Positions 23,781-34,850 of a DNA stretch of 64,000 nt are shown piece by piece. The position numbers were made by a program, and so were the translations under genes. Numbering within the stretch: position 1 is the stretch's first letter; every line of letters begins with the position of its first letter. The notes below the pieces were generated by a model. It was not told the origin of the DNA, searched no databases, and saw only the letters and a program-made list of their open reading frames with translations. The DNA is from Cacajao melanocephalus (Eukaryota > Chordata > Mammalia > Primates > Pitheciidae): positions 1 to 64,000 of the forward strand of contig CAUYLG010038378.1 in the NCBI GenBank assembly GCA_963573385.1. Direction: 5' to 3'.

Positions 23781-25645
23781 ACTTGCTGGTTAGATTGTTA
23801 GTACATCCATCTGCCTCTATTTTATTGGATTTACTTGGTTTCCCTCATCAATATCCCAAGGCTTGACAGAAGCAATTTCTTCAGAACTCCCATTAGTTCA
23901 CTTTACTTAGAAACTGAATGGAAAGGAACAAAATCTTCTGTATTGAATATCAGTTTACTTTCATTCCATTTGAGATGACACAGCCAAATTGTCTTTACAG
24001 TCGCTCCTGAAAACATAATAAGCTACCTGGATTTGTAAATCAATCAAGATCAATTGTTTGAGTGTACCCAGTTGCTACGGCTCTTATTACAGATATCACA
24101 ACCACCACACACTGCCAACATCAAGCACTTATTGCTCAATAAAAAAGGGCAAGGACTCAGATCCAGACATTTCTTATTCCACAGCCTGTACTTTCAACCA
24201 TTCTGCACATGTTTATACACAAGGGACCTCAGAATCGGGAGGATCCCAGGGAACTCTGTTTCCTCTCTTCAGCCAAATTACCTCAGAAGTTCCACAGGAG
24301 GTTGTGACATCACCAAGTAGCTTGAACTAGGGATGGGTGTAGACTTTAAAGCAGACTCACTGCCAGACATAATCATGAGGCCGAGGATAAGACAGATGAC
24401 AGGGACACAGAGCAGGTGAGGAGAAGGGCGGAAAATTATATACAGGAGAATTGGAGTTGAGTTGAAAGGGCAAGATTGATGTGCACTCTTAGATACTTGG
24501 TTTAGCTTCTATACATGGCACAGTCATGGCATATACTAGAGCTGTTGATCATCAAGGATGTGCTGAATATGAGCTCTTACCGGATAGGTACTTCCCTGAT
24601 TACCAAATCCCTTACAGGGGCAAACACGTAGTTGTGAGGAAAATACACTTTTTGATATACCACCATTTGAATAAGCGATATCTCCCTGGTAAAGAAGGGC
24701 CAGTACACCAAGCTTACTGTTGGCTATTTTTATCATATTAAGGTTCTTATGTTTAAAAAAAACCACAAAAATAAAAGTTTACTACCCTCATATTATTTTT
24801 TAAAAGGGGTGTCTGCACCCGTTGACTCAATGATTTCCTCCTTAGCAACCCAGCCTAAGGAATTAATCAAAGACAGTGTTATTATCATAATTTAAAAACA
24901 ATTTTATTATCCAAAAGTACAGGTTTTATTAAATGATAGTTCCAAATTTTGACTTATATTTAATAAAATGGAAAAATGCAGAATATAAGTACAAAGGATA
25001 TAAATTTGCATCCACAGTACATCCCAATTTTATTTAAAAGTGTAGAAAAAAGACCAGAGGGAAACAAATCACTGTTTCCTTAAAAAAGTAGTTTATTTCT
25101 TATAAACCAACATTAATTTTATTTTGTGTACCTTTCTATATTTGCCAAATTTCTTATAAGGGCAAATTACGTTTATAATCAGAAAAAGTTATTTTAATCA
25201 ACAATCTATTTAGTTACCAAATATGCCTCTGTATTTCAACTTAGTCCATACATTCAACTTAGCCGTGTTTCCCTATTGATAACCAGGGAAATCATATAAA
25301 TATAATTTAGACATGCTCTTTCCTGGCAACAGGAGGGAAATAGTAGGAAGATGAGTGTAAATTTCAGTGGGGGCTAAAAAATACCAAACTCTCAGCTTTG
25401 AAGTTATACAGGCAGGAGGATCCCTTTTGGCTTTATTATTTAAAAAAGTTAAATGTGAGCACTTGGACAGAGATTCTTCCCTAGGGGAGCAAGTTAGGCC
25501 CACCCTTAGCACTCTGCACTCACTCCCAAGCGCACTTTAAGAGAAGCCCCATCAGCTCCCCCACTGCACTAAGCTCTCACCTGCCCTGCTCCAGCAAAAG
25601 GGTTGCCAACATAGAGCCTCTAACTCTTCTGAGAATTATTTGTTC
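23781..25645. other. ABI3BP intron, nothing firmly recognised
   Basis: Low-complexity AT-rich in 24780-25260. Overlapping plus frames near 24054-24330 (88-90 codons) show no features. I see no splice-framed exon. Confidence 0.4.
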
Positions 25646-26030
25646 ACGTTAAAATGACTTTTATTTTTTGCTATTTTAAAAATAATTTCTTTATCATTGT
25701 ATGTATTTCTGGGGTACCACGTAATGTTTTCATCTAAGTGCACAATGCGGGATGATTAAACCAAGCTAATTACCACATCCACCTCCTCACTTACCTATCA
25801 TTGTTTTGCAGTGAGGCATTTGAAATTTATCTTCAGCAATTTGAGCTATACATCAATAGTAACTATGGCAACGCTGCTGCGCAATAGCACTCTAAAGCTT
25901 ACTCCTCCTGTCTAACTGAAACTTCCTATCCTTTGCCAATACCTCCTCACTCCCCCCTTGCCCCTCACCCCTGGTAACTACCATTCTACTCTCTGCTTCT
26001 ATGGGAGTGACACTTCTGAGACTTCTAAAT
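25646..26030 (-). mobile_element. L1 3'UTR fragment (L1MA/L1MB-type), antisense
   Basis: Reversed L1 3'UTR cues: 'gtatttctggggtaccacgt', 'aagctaattaccacatcc', 'tatcaatagtaactatggc'-like order, and 'ctggtaactaccattctact'. The poly-A end is to the left. Confidence 0.8.
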
Positions 26031-26909
<879 letters not shown>

Positions 26910-28869
26910 CAGGTAGGTTTTTAAAGGGTATCAGGAAAGTCCTGTGGCTCAACATGTCTCTGCCAATACCTCTACAATTTCCTTCAGAAATTCACAACGT
27001 GAATCCTCTCCTTACGTCTTCTGATCACATAAAAGCGCAGGTAAAAGTTAACCGGACTTACTGCAAAATGAAGAACTGTGGTAATTTCCAAGATACAGTG
27101 TTTAACCGGTTACAATCCAATTTTAATAGAATTGTTTTATGTACAATGTTTTAAAAAAACATTTCCTTGCTGACCTTTCCTTACTTTTTCTAGGCTTGTT
27201 ATTATGAACATTACTAATATGTGTCAGAGTCACAGGTGCAGACAGTGTGGGGCCTGGAGATGGGAAGGAGGGCGTGAACGGCCCACAGGCTCCCACACCA
27301 TGTTGGCTGGCGTGGCCTCAGCACAATACTGCTGTCCTCAGACACCACTCTGGCAGCGATTTTCCCTCCTAGCCATTCCCTTGCTGGCTCTTTTTTCTCT
27401 ACAGCTTGCCGATTCCCCCATGCTTGCTGCAAACCTCCACCGATTCTTCCCTTCCATAGTTCTCATCTATCAATGTTTACTAAATGCCAGAAAGTAAGCA
27501 TATTTCTCTGTTGCCCCATAATAGATTTTTTTCTTCTTCATTTCCAGATATCCTGTCCCTCAGAAACCCAGGTTGGGCTATGCCTTGTGCAGAAGTCTGG
27601 TTAAGATCATTTACTTTAACAATTTTCTGGGACTCTGTGGCCAAGTATGCAGCTGGTGACACTCAATGAGGAGAGACTACGTGAGTGTAAAGGGTGATGC
27701 CCCTGGGGACAAATGCAGCATGCTTTCTTGCCACGGCTAGGGAAAGCGTATGCTTCTTTAGAAATACCTCCAGCAGCAGCAGCCGCTGCCACCACCACCA
27801 CACAGGACAAGGAACTTGTGTCTCACCCTGCATTACACTAACTTCCTCCTGATATTATATTGAAAATTAGCCATAATAAACTTAGTGACAACTAAGGATG
27901 TTCCTTTTTGTATGTTTGTCCATTTGACATTTTTGTGGCATCAGATTATTATTATTGTAGATTTAACGTTGTTTTCAGGCCCTGAGATAAAGAGGAGCTG
28001 TCCATTTGGGGAGTGGCTAAAAGGCTGGATTGAAGTCAAATTTCAGTGACCCAAGAGTCAAAGCACATGAGAACTTGGGCATATTAGATTCTGGTTTTAA
28101 TTCATTTTTAGGATGTTCTAACGAAAGTTACAAAACATACTGATTCAATCTAATATCTGGCTAAAAGTGAATCTAATGTCCTACTTTCAAAAGGCTTCAC
28201 ATTTCTGGTCAACTGAGGAGGAATTAGACACTTACCTTTGATGATATATTAATCGTTTGCCAGCACATAAATTTTTCAAGTTTCTATATAAGTCAAGGAT
28301 GCCTGATACATTCACTGTACACAGTCATAAAGCATGGGTGGGGACCATAAAGGTAATTTCTCTGTTCACATCAATCATTTGATAATTGTTACATTTTAAC
28401 AATTGGTACCGCTTCTCTTTTTGATAGTAAATGTGGATTTCTTAAAATATGGGTGGATCTCCGATGGAAAATAAGAAAGATAAAAATAGATGTCATATTT
28501 TAGAAGAACATTGATTCTAGGAATATTTGGATTAAATAAATTTGCTTTTAAAAATGTTAATAAGTGCTACATACTTCAAATATTGTTTAGTTAAGTAACA
28601 CCTTTTTTTCAAAACATGGAAAATACATGAAAATATTAGCCACCATTCTTTATTTTTTAAAACAATAAAATCTAATAGCAAACTTTAGGTTTTACCTTCG
28701 CAAAAGAGTATCCTATATTCTCAAAATGGAAAAAAAAATAGTACAATCATAGTGATAAATGTATTTTTTGATTCCTCAATTGTACAGATCTCAAGTGATT
28801 TACTTTATATTCTTTCTATATAAAGTAATAGTTTTTTTCTGCATATACCCTTTCTCTGATTTTTTCTAG
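26910..28869. other. ABI3BP intron, nothing firmly recognised
   Basis: A GC-richer patch at 27230-27430 and a short CAG/CCA trinucleotide run at 27771-27801. No splice-framed exon on either strand was noted here. Confidence 0.4.
27771..27801. repeat. Compound (CAG)n(CCA)n short trinucleotide run
   Basis: Four CAG units, CCGCTG, then four CCA units. Non-coding by all evidence here. Confidence 0.75.
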
Positions 28870-29006
28870 AGGCGTAAGTCGGAGCAATATCGAAAACATT
28901 TAACAATTGGTGGAACGAAGGCATTAACCAATCAGAAGAGATCCCTGCTATATGTCCCTTGGCACAACTGCCCTGGGCCTTTCCTGCCAGCAGAACACAT
29001 ATCTAG
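28870..29006 (+). other. Exon-like open segment on the plus strand (candidate, unproven)
   Basis: Preceded by a long pyrimidine tract ending CTGATTTTTTCTAG and followed by GTATGTG. The 137 bp between are open in one frame for 45 codons and include a CCAAT-type motif (ACCAATCAG at 28928). It is antisense to ABI3BP. No protein family recognised. It could be an exon of an antisense non-coding RNA, or a coincidence. Confidence 0.3.
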
Positions 29007-30785
29007 GTATGTGAATTACAGTATATAGTGTAAATAGAAGGGTAGGATGGGGCTGAATTTAATATTCAAATATTTAGTTTAAAAATTATTTATCTTTTAA
29101 ATGGATAGCTTAAAGTTCAAGCTGGTTTTTTACTTCCATTTTGAATACCTCTTATTGGAAGGTGTTCAAGAGTTTTTGCTGCTTCTAAGGTTTCAGGTGT
29201 AAGCATGTTCATATGAATAAAAAAAGTTCTCAGTGTGTCTTTTTGCTTGAAATCCTAAAAGCAAAACGTGAAATTAATTTCAGATCTCTTAAAATATTAC
29301 CTTCAAAGATCAGTCTCAAAGGAGAGATAGGTAAATAACTGGGTATAGACTTCTTTGGACTGAAATATACCTCTAAAGTATCAAAGCAGTTTTCAGAATC
29401 AATTCTATGTGGTGACATAAGATGGTCAAAGTTATCCCATCCAGTTTTGTTACAACTACTCCATGTCCCAGAGCTACCTGAGAGCAGAGATGTAAGGTCA
29501 TTTTTTTTTTTTTTTTTTTTTTTTGCTGTCCAGAAGGAAATAATAAAGCTTCTCAAAGAAGGCTTAAAATATCTTTTCAATGAATTTGGTTTTTCCTTTG
29601 GAAATAATGAAGAGCTTTAAACTCATCAGAGCTGGCTGGAGTCGGCGTACTCCACCTCACAGCTTGAAGTGATAAAATGCCTGGCTCAATGTCATGGAGG
29701 CACGAAGTTGCTTCCTAGCCCTTCCTATCATGGATGCTTATGTCGAAGGCAAAAAAAAAATTTAAATTCCCAGAAAGTAAAACATCAATAATCTTTCTCA
29801 ATCTTGCTGAGTAACTCATCCTAAATGAAATATCCTGCCAAGCCAAATACAAATTACTGGGATGTGATGCTGAAAAAAAGGGAATGAAAGAAATGATATC
29901 ACAGAGTCACATGAAAGGTTAAGCACGATAGCCAAGAGGGTAGGGGACAGCGTATGCTTCCTAGGAAACCATTCACAACAAAGAATGAGCACTGCTCGAG
30001 AAGAGGATGAAAGAGCAGCTCTATCCCACGCTTTTGCCTGTAAGGTACAGCAGATCTACCTTTGCTGTACAATGTTGACTGGATTTAAGAGACAAGGGTG
30101 AAGGGACCTCAGGGGGAGGCACAATTCAATACATAGTACTAAGCCAATTTGTTATTTTGGGGGGAAAATACATAGCTTAATTAATATAGAACCTTACTAT
30201 ATATCATAAATAAAATTTACAGAATTATTATAAAATCAAACCACTTATAAAACTAAAAGTGGAGAAATAGTTGTCTGCTCTCTGGAGAGGGAGGGTCTCT
30301 CTAAAATATAATGCAATTGAAGAGATCACAATGGAAAAGTCTAATAATTTGGTTAAGGAAATTTCACGAGTTGTCTACTTCAAAAATGTCTATGAACAAA
30401 AGTGATAACAAATGTGAGAAAAATATTTCTAGATAGTATCATCAACAGGTCAATGTTTCTTTAATATATGAGTCTTAGACTGTATAGTCTTAAAAGAACC
30501 CACGAAAGAGTCAACAAACAAAGAAGTGCAACAGAACATCATTAAATGGAAAATACAACTAGCTAATAAACTGAAGAAAGTACTGCTTAATCAGCAATCA
30601 GAGAAATAAAAATCAAGATAAAGATTACAAGCTATTTACATTGGCCAAACATTTAGTGATGAAAATATACAAAGTTGACAATCAAGGTACTATAGCAACA
30701 TAAACTGATAAATTGCTGGCAAGTTTATAAATTGGTGCCACTTTTCTGGAAAGGAATCTGACCATAGCATTAGGAAGGCTGCACT
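29007..30785. other. ABI3BP intron, nothing firmly recognised
   Basis: Apart from a T24 run, I identify no repeat family or exon in this stretch. Confidence 0.4.
29501..29524. repeat. Poly-T run (24 bases)
   Basis: Uninterrupted T24 with no Alu body attached on either side. Confidence 0.95.
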
Positions 30786-30786
30786 G

Positions 30787-31248
30787 TTTCAATGGCAAAG
30801 ACTTGGAACCAACCCAAATGCTCATCAGTGATAGACTGGATAAGGAAAATGTGGCACATATACACCATGGAGTACTATGCAGTCATAAAGAAGGATGAGT
30901 TCACATCCTTTGCAGGGACATGGATAAAGCTGGAGACCATCATTCTCAGCAAACTGACACAAGAGCAGAAAGCCAGACACTGCATGTTCTTACTCATAAG
31001 CGGGTGTTGAACCATGAGAACACATGGACGCAGGGAGGGGAATACCACATACCGGGGCCTGTGAGGGGGTAGGGGCCTAGGGGAGGGATAACAAGGGGTG
31101 GGGAGATAGGGGAGGGATAATAGGATAAATACCTAATGTAGATGACGGGGTGATGGATGCAGCAAACCACCATGGCACGTGTATAACTATGTAACAAACC
31201 TGCACACTCTGCACATGTACCCCAGAACTTAAAGTATAATAAAAAAAA
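30787..31248 (+). mobile_element. Young L1 (L1PA-type) 3' end, strongly 5'-truncated
   Basis: 'tacaccatggagtactatgc', 'actcataagcgggtgttgaa', the G-rich 3'UTR 'gggaggggaataccacatac', and a terminal 'aataaaaaaaag'. A stop-free ORF2 remnant of about 70 codons remains. Confidence 0.92.
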
Positions 31249-31740
31249 GTTATGACTCTAAACTGTTAATTTCTCTTCTAAGTATATCTATTTTAAGGAA
31301 ATGATCAGCGTCGTGAACAAAGCTTTATCGTAATTGTTCACTATAACATCACCAAAAATTTTAAAACGATTAGAAATAACTTAAATTCCTACAAATTAGA
31401 AACTTAATAATCATGTATTTAGATGATACAGTACACAGTAATTACAAAGAGCATCTGATGCACGAAATATGTTCATAGCATATTTTGACCAAGTAAAAAC
31501 AGCGTGATGAAAAACTGCAAATATAGTATGATTTTAATTTGTAATGGTAACATGCTTAGAAAACAAAAGATGTTCTCAAGTTTCACCAGACTATACAAAG
31601 TTTTATATGACCCTTATAGGTAGTTTTGTTATCGGTAATCTTGTTAATGCTTCTTTTCCCACTTAACATTCGAAATCTTTAAGTATTAGACACTTAGAAA
31701 AGCAGCAAAACCTGAAACCAAAAAAGCAAACAGACAAGTT

Positions 31741-31790
<50 letters not shown>

Positions 31791-32997
31791 TAACAGGCCT
31801 AGGAGTTTATCTGCAATCTTTTTGTATTAATTTTTGAAAACATCAGAATATTCTCATAATTATTATTCGATGGTGATTTCACAGTGAACACATTTTTCTG
31901 CCCTTTCAAACCACGTAAACAACATTTGCCTTATGCAGATTTTTAGTCAGTTCTATTTATCTAAGACTATTTTCTGTCACCAAACCCAATCTTCCTTTTA
32001 TTTTTTAGTCCCAGTGAACTATATACTACTATTTTTTTTCCGGACTGGGGCACATGATCCATGGGGGTATTCTGTGGACTATTTAATTATACATAAAAAG
32101 ATATTTACCCACACACCTGAAGCACACATCTCAGAGAGCAAAATTCCACCCACAAATAGCCTTTGCACGTTCATCTGACTGTAGGATATTTCCAATATCT
32201 AGGGACCAAAGCCAGCACTGAATTCCCTTCTTTTCACCAAAGTGCTTCCTCTATCTGCCCAATAACATAATGTCCTTTGCTACTTTCAATGTCAAAAGCT
32301 GCAATTATTTTGGCACTAAACTAATTACTGGGTATGAGATTTGAAATGTGAACATTTCTGTGGTGGCTCTGACAACCGCTTACACTCATCCCAGATCAGG
32401 TGGTATATACTTGACATGATGCTTCCTGAGAATAGATGTTGAAAAGTGGAAGGAAAGAGCATGAGAAACCAAGCGGCTGAAGTGAGACAGAAAAGGATGT
32501 TTTTAGATTCAGGGGGAAATGCCTGGTTCAGAAAACACAAATATTGTCTGAGCTGAACACAGGCTGGGCATTTTACAAAATCAAACTGATTGCTTCATCA
32601 TGGTGAAAAAGACTGGCTCTTTAAAGTAGGATAGGATAGAAAATAGAAAGGAAAGGTTTGCGCTGTAGCAATGTACCTAAAGCATGTATCCATTTGCTCT
32701 TGAAACGTTATACTAAAAAGCAATCTACGGAAGCTAATGTAGGCATAACCTCAAAATACCCAGAATACTGAAATACTAGAATAAGCTACACTGAATCTCA
32801 GAATTTTAGAACTTCAAATCAGAGATGATTTGAAATCATGCTTTTATTTAGTTTTCGGAAAAAGAAACTGATTCCTACGACTTTATCCAAAGTACTTTAT
32901 CCAATGTTTCACAGCTAGTCAGTTAATCTAATTTCAGTATCTTATAATAAAACTATTTCCTTAACAAGGTAGATACAATTTTTAAAAAACATTCTTG
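31249..32997. other. ABI3BP intron with one dinucleotide repeat
   Basis: Nothing else recognised. A possible old MIR-like patch near 32815-32930 is too diverged to call. Confidence 0.4.
31743..31787. repeat. (AG)n microsatellite
   Basis: About 22 uninterrupted AG units. Likely polymorphic. Confidence 0.95.
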
Positions 32998-33174
32998 AAA
33001 ATAAACTGTTAGGCCAGGTGCGGTGGCTCATGCCTGTAATCCCAGCACTTTGGGAGGGTGAGGCTGGTGGATCACGAGGTCAAGAGATCGAGACCATCCT
33101 GGCCATGGTGAAACCCCGTCTCTTAAAGGAAAAAAAATAAAAAAGGAAAAAAAAAAAAAGAAAAGAAACTGTTA
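32998..33174 (+). mobile_element. Alu left-monomer insertion with target-site duplication
   Basis: The element at 33012-33160 has a young-type left arm ('ggccaggtgcggtggctcat' to 'ggtgaaaccccgtctct') and stops exactly where the central A-rich linker should begin, ending in an A-rich tail. The flanks 32998-33011 and 33161-33174 are 14-bp copies with one mismatch (AAAA[T/G]AAACTGTTA). This suggests reverse transcription primed within the middle A-rich linker. The right duplication begins at intron position +6 of the ABI3BP exon at 33180-33232. Confidence 0.92.
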
Positions 33175-33179
33175 CATAC

Positions 33180-33232
33180 CACTGTGTGGTCTTGGTCATA
33201 GGTACTTTGGATTTTCCCATTTACTTTTTTAC
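33180..33232 (-). CDS. ABI3BP: ABI3BP coding exon, linker after FN3 (4 of 7)
   Basis: Seen: a 53-bp minus-strand exon with acceptor TTCATCAG and donor GTATGTAAC, phase 1 in and phase 0 out. It encodes (S)KKVNGKIQSTYDQDHTV, the polar linker that follows the FN3 domain in ABI3BP. The splice donor is crowded: a target-site duplication begins at intron position +6 and the A-rich tail of an Alu monomer begins at about +20, so in the transcript the donor is followed by a U-rich run. Exons 4 and 5 of this window are individually asymmetric but together make 102 bp (34 codons), so only joint skipping keeps the frame. Confidence 0.92.
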
Positions 33233-33807
33233 CTGATGAAACAAGAGGAAAATGACATTATTTCTATTCTTCTTCCTCTTAAGTCAACTCTAGCTAATCA
33301 TTATGAAGACAATTACAACTTGTCCTCTAACTTGGATGGAGAATTTTAATTGCTATCACTTCAAACACTGATTCCAATGAAGTTTTAATGAAGGGATGAC
33401 TGGAAGAAATTTCAAGGTTCCTGAAAGTCTTTTTATGAGAACCTCTCCTGGTCAGGCTTACCATTCTGAACATTGGTACATGTTTTATTTTGTTTTGTTT
33501 TTTGGTTCAGTTGGTGTTTGCAGGTCAGGGATTGATTTTAAACTACATTTTAAACTACTATGGTACGATAGCCAATGATATCAATGGAGGTATATTTATT
33601 ACTCATTTTAAAAATCACTTATAACAAAAGATGATGAAACATCATTGCTTAATATGTCCTGTTTTCTTCTATATTTTCATAAACACTAGAGCTTAGGAAT
33701 TAGCTTATTTCATATTATACAACGAATGACATCATTCAAAATCAGGTAACTAAGAAAAAAGAAAAAATTACAAAAGCTTACTGAAACAAACATTTCTGGG
33801 TACTTAC
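33233..33807. other. ABI3BP intron between exons 3 and 4 of the window
   Basis: 575-bp intron, no repeats recognised. Donor GTAAGTA and acceptor TTCATCAG are intact on the minus strand. Confidence 0.7.
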
Positions 33808-33989
33808 TTCCAACAACAGTTTTGTGATTGAAAATCTTGCTCCAAATTCCACCTTCCACATTGTCTTTCACTCCAAATTCATAAACTGTGTTGGGCTTTA
33901 GATTTTCCACGATTGTTTCCGTGGCTGGACAGATTTGGAAAATCCACTTCTTTTCTTTATCCTTTTCTCGATAGCGAATTGTGTAAAAT
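33808..33989 (-). CDS. ABI3BP: ABI3BP coding exon, second half of fibronectin type III domain (3 of 7)
   Basis: Seen: 182 bp on the minus strand, with acceptor TTCAACAG and a near-consensus donor GTAAGTA. The frame continues (phase 2 in, phase 1 out). It starts FYTIRYREKDKEKKWIFQIC and contains ENLKPNTVYEFGVKDN and then GGIWSKIFNHKTVVG. Known: N-L-x-P-x-T-x-Y-x-F is the classic FN3 tyrosine-corner motif before strand F, and YTIRYRE matches strand C. With the preceding exon it completes one FN3 domain of about 95 residues. The cysteine in QIC and the one in the preceding SHCPND could be paired, which is inference only. The next intron is only 575 bp. Confidence 0.96.
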
Positions 33990-34590
33990 CTGTTGAATAA
34001 CCAAAATATAATGCTTTAAAATCACAGGGGGATTCAGAATGTTATTTCAAGTTCCTTACTTGATCACAGATTTCAACCAACTTGGAATACTGTTCAATAT
34101 TGGCTTCTGTTCAGATTTTTTAAAAATTTGCCTAGAACATGAAAAAAATAAGCTCAATGTGTATTTAGGTTTTTAGTTTCTCATTGCAATTGGGGTCTCT
34201 GAAGCAGCAGAGTTTTGGTCTGATGGAATTCCAGAATTCTCATTCTATTATTTGCTTCTTTGCAAAGTTGGAAAACACTAGATATTCTTTTCCAATTATG
34301 CACAGAGTAGAACATTGGTGACGTTTTATAAATAATATGGTAGTTTCATAACTGTACGAGTTTAAGCTTTTTCATCCATGGAAGATATATTAGAGGTAAT
34401 ATCATTCAATTTCGTAAAAAAGAACCTAAGACTAAGATGTATTCAGTACCACATTTTAAGGTTGAACTGTTTTTATTATAAAAGAGAAGACCACTAGCCA
34501 AGTTAAGAGTACAATAAAAATAGTTCAATAATGCCAATTCAATATCACTGTTATGTATCTTACTTAGGCCTTCATAATACTCATATTTAC
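33990..34590. other. ABI3BP intron, nothing recognised
   Basis: AT-rich intron start in genomic order. No element supported. Confidence 0.5.
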
Positions 34591-34850
34591 ATAAATATAC
34601 ACATACATATGTGTAAAAGAATTCCTAGCACTATTTTCTGAACCTAGATTTTACATGTATTGTCTGGTTTGTCACGAAACCATCTTAAGTGGTAGATATT
34701 ATTAATCTCCTTTTACAAACGTGAAAATGGAGTTTCAGAACGTTCACTTAACTTGCCCAGTATCACCCAGCTACTGACTTTTACCAGCGGCAGTGGCAGA
34801 ATTGAAATACAAAGAAAGACTGCCCTGACTCTACTTTCAACAGCCTCTGG
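34591..34850 (-). mobile_element. MIR SINE, diverged
   Basis: The reversed MIR core is visible in 'aatctccttttacaaacgtg', 'cacttaacttgcccagtatc' and 'cagcggcagtggcagaattg'. Confidence 0.65.

Noticed and set aside
27616..27810. Poly-Val/poly-Ala minus-strand frame
   Set aside because: It is a translation of the CAG/CCA trinucleotide run; no other coding sign.
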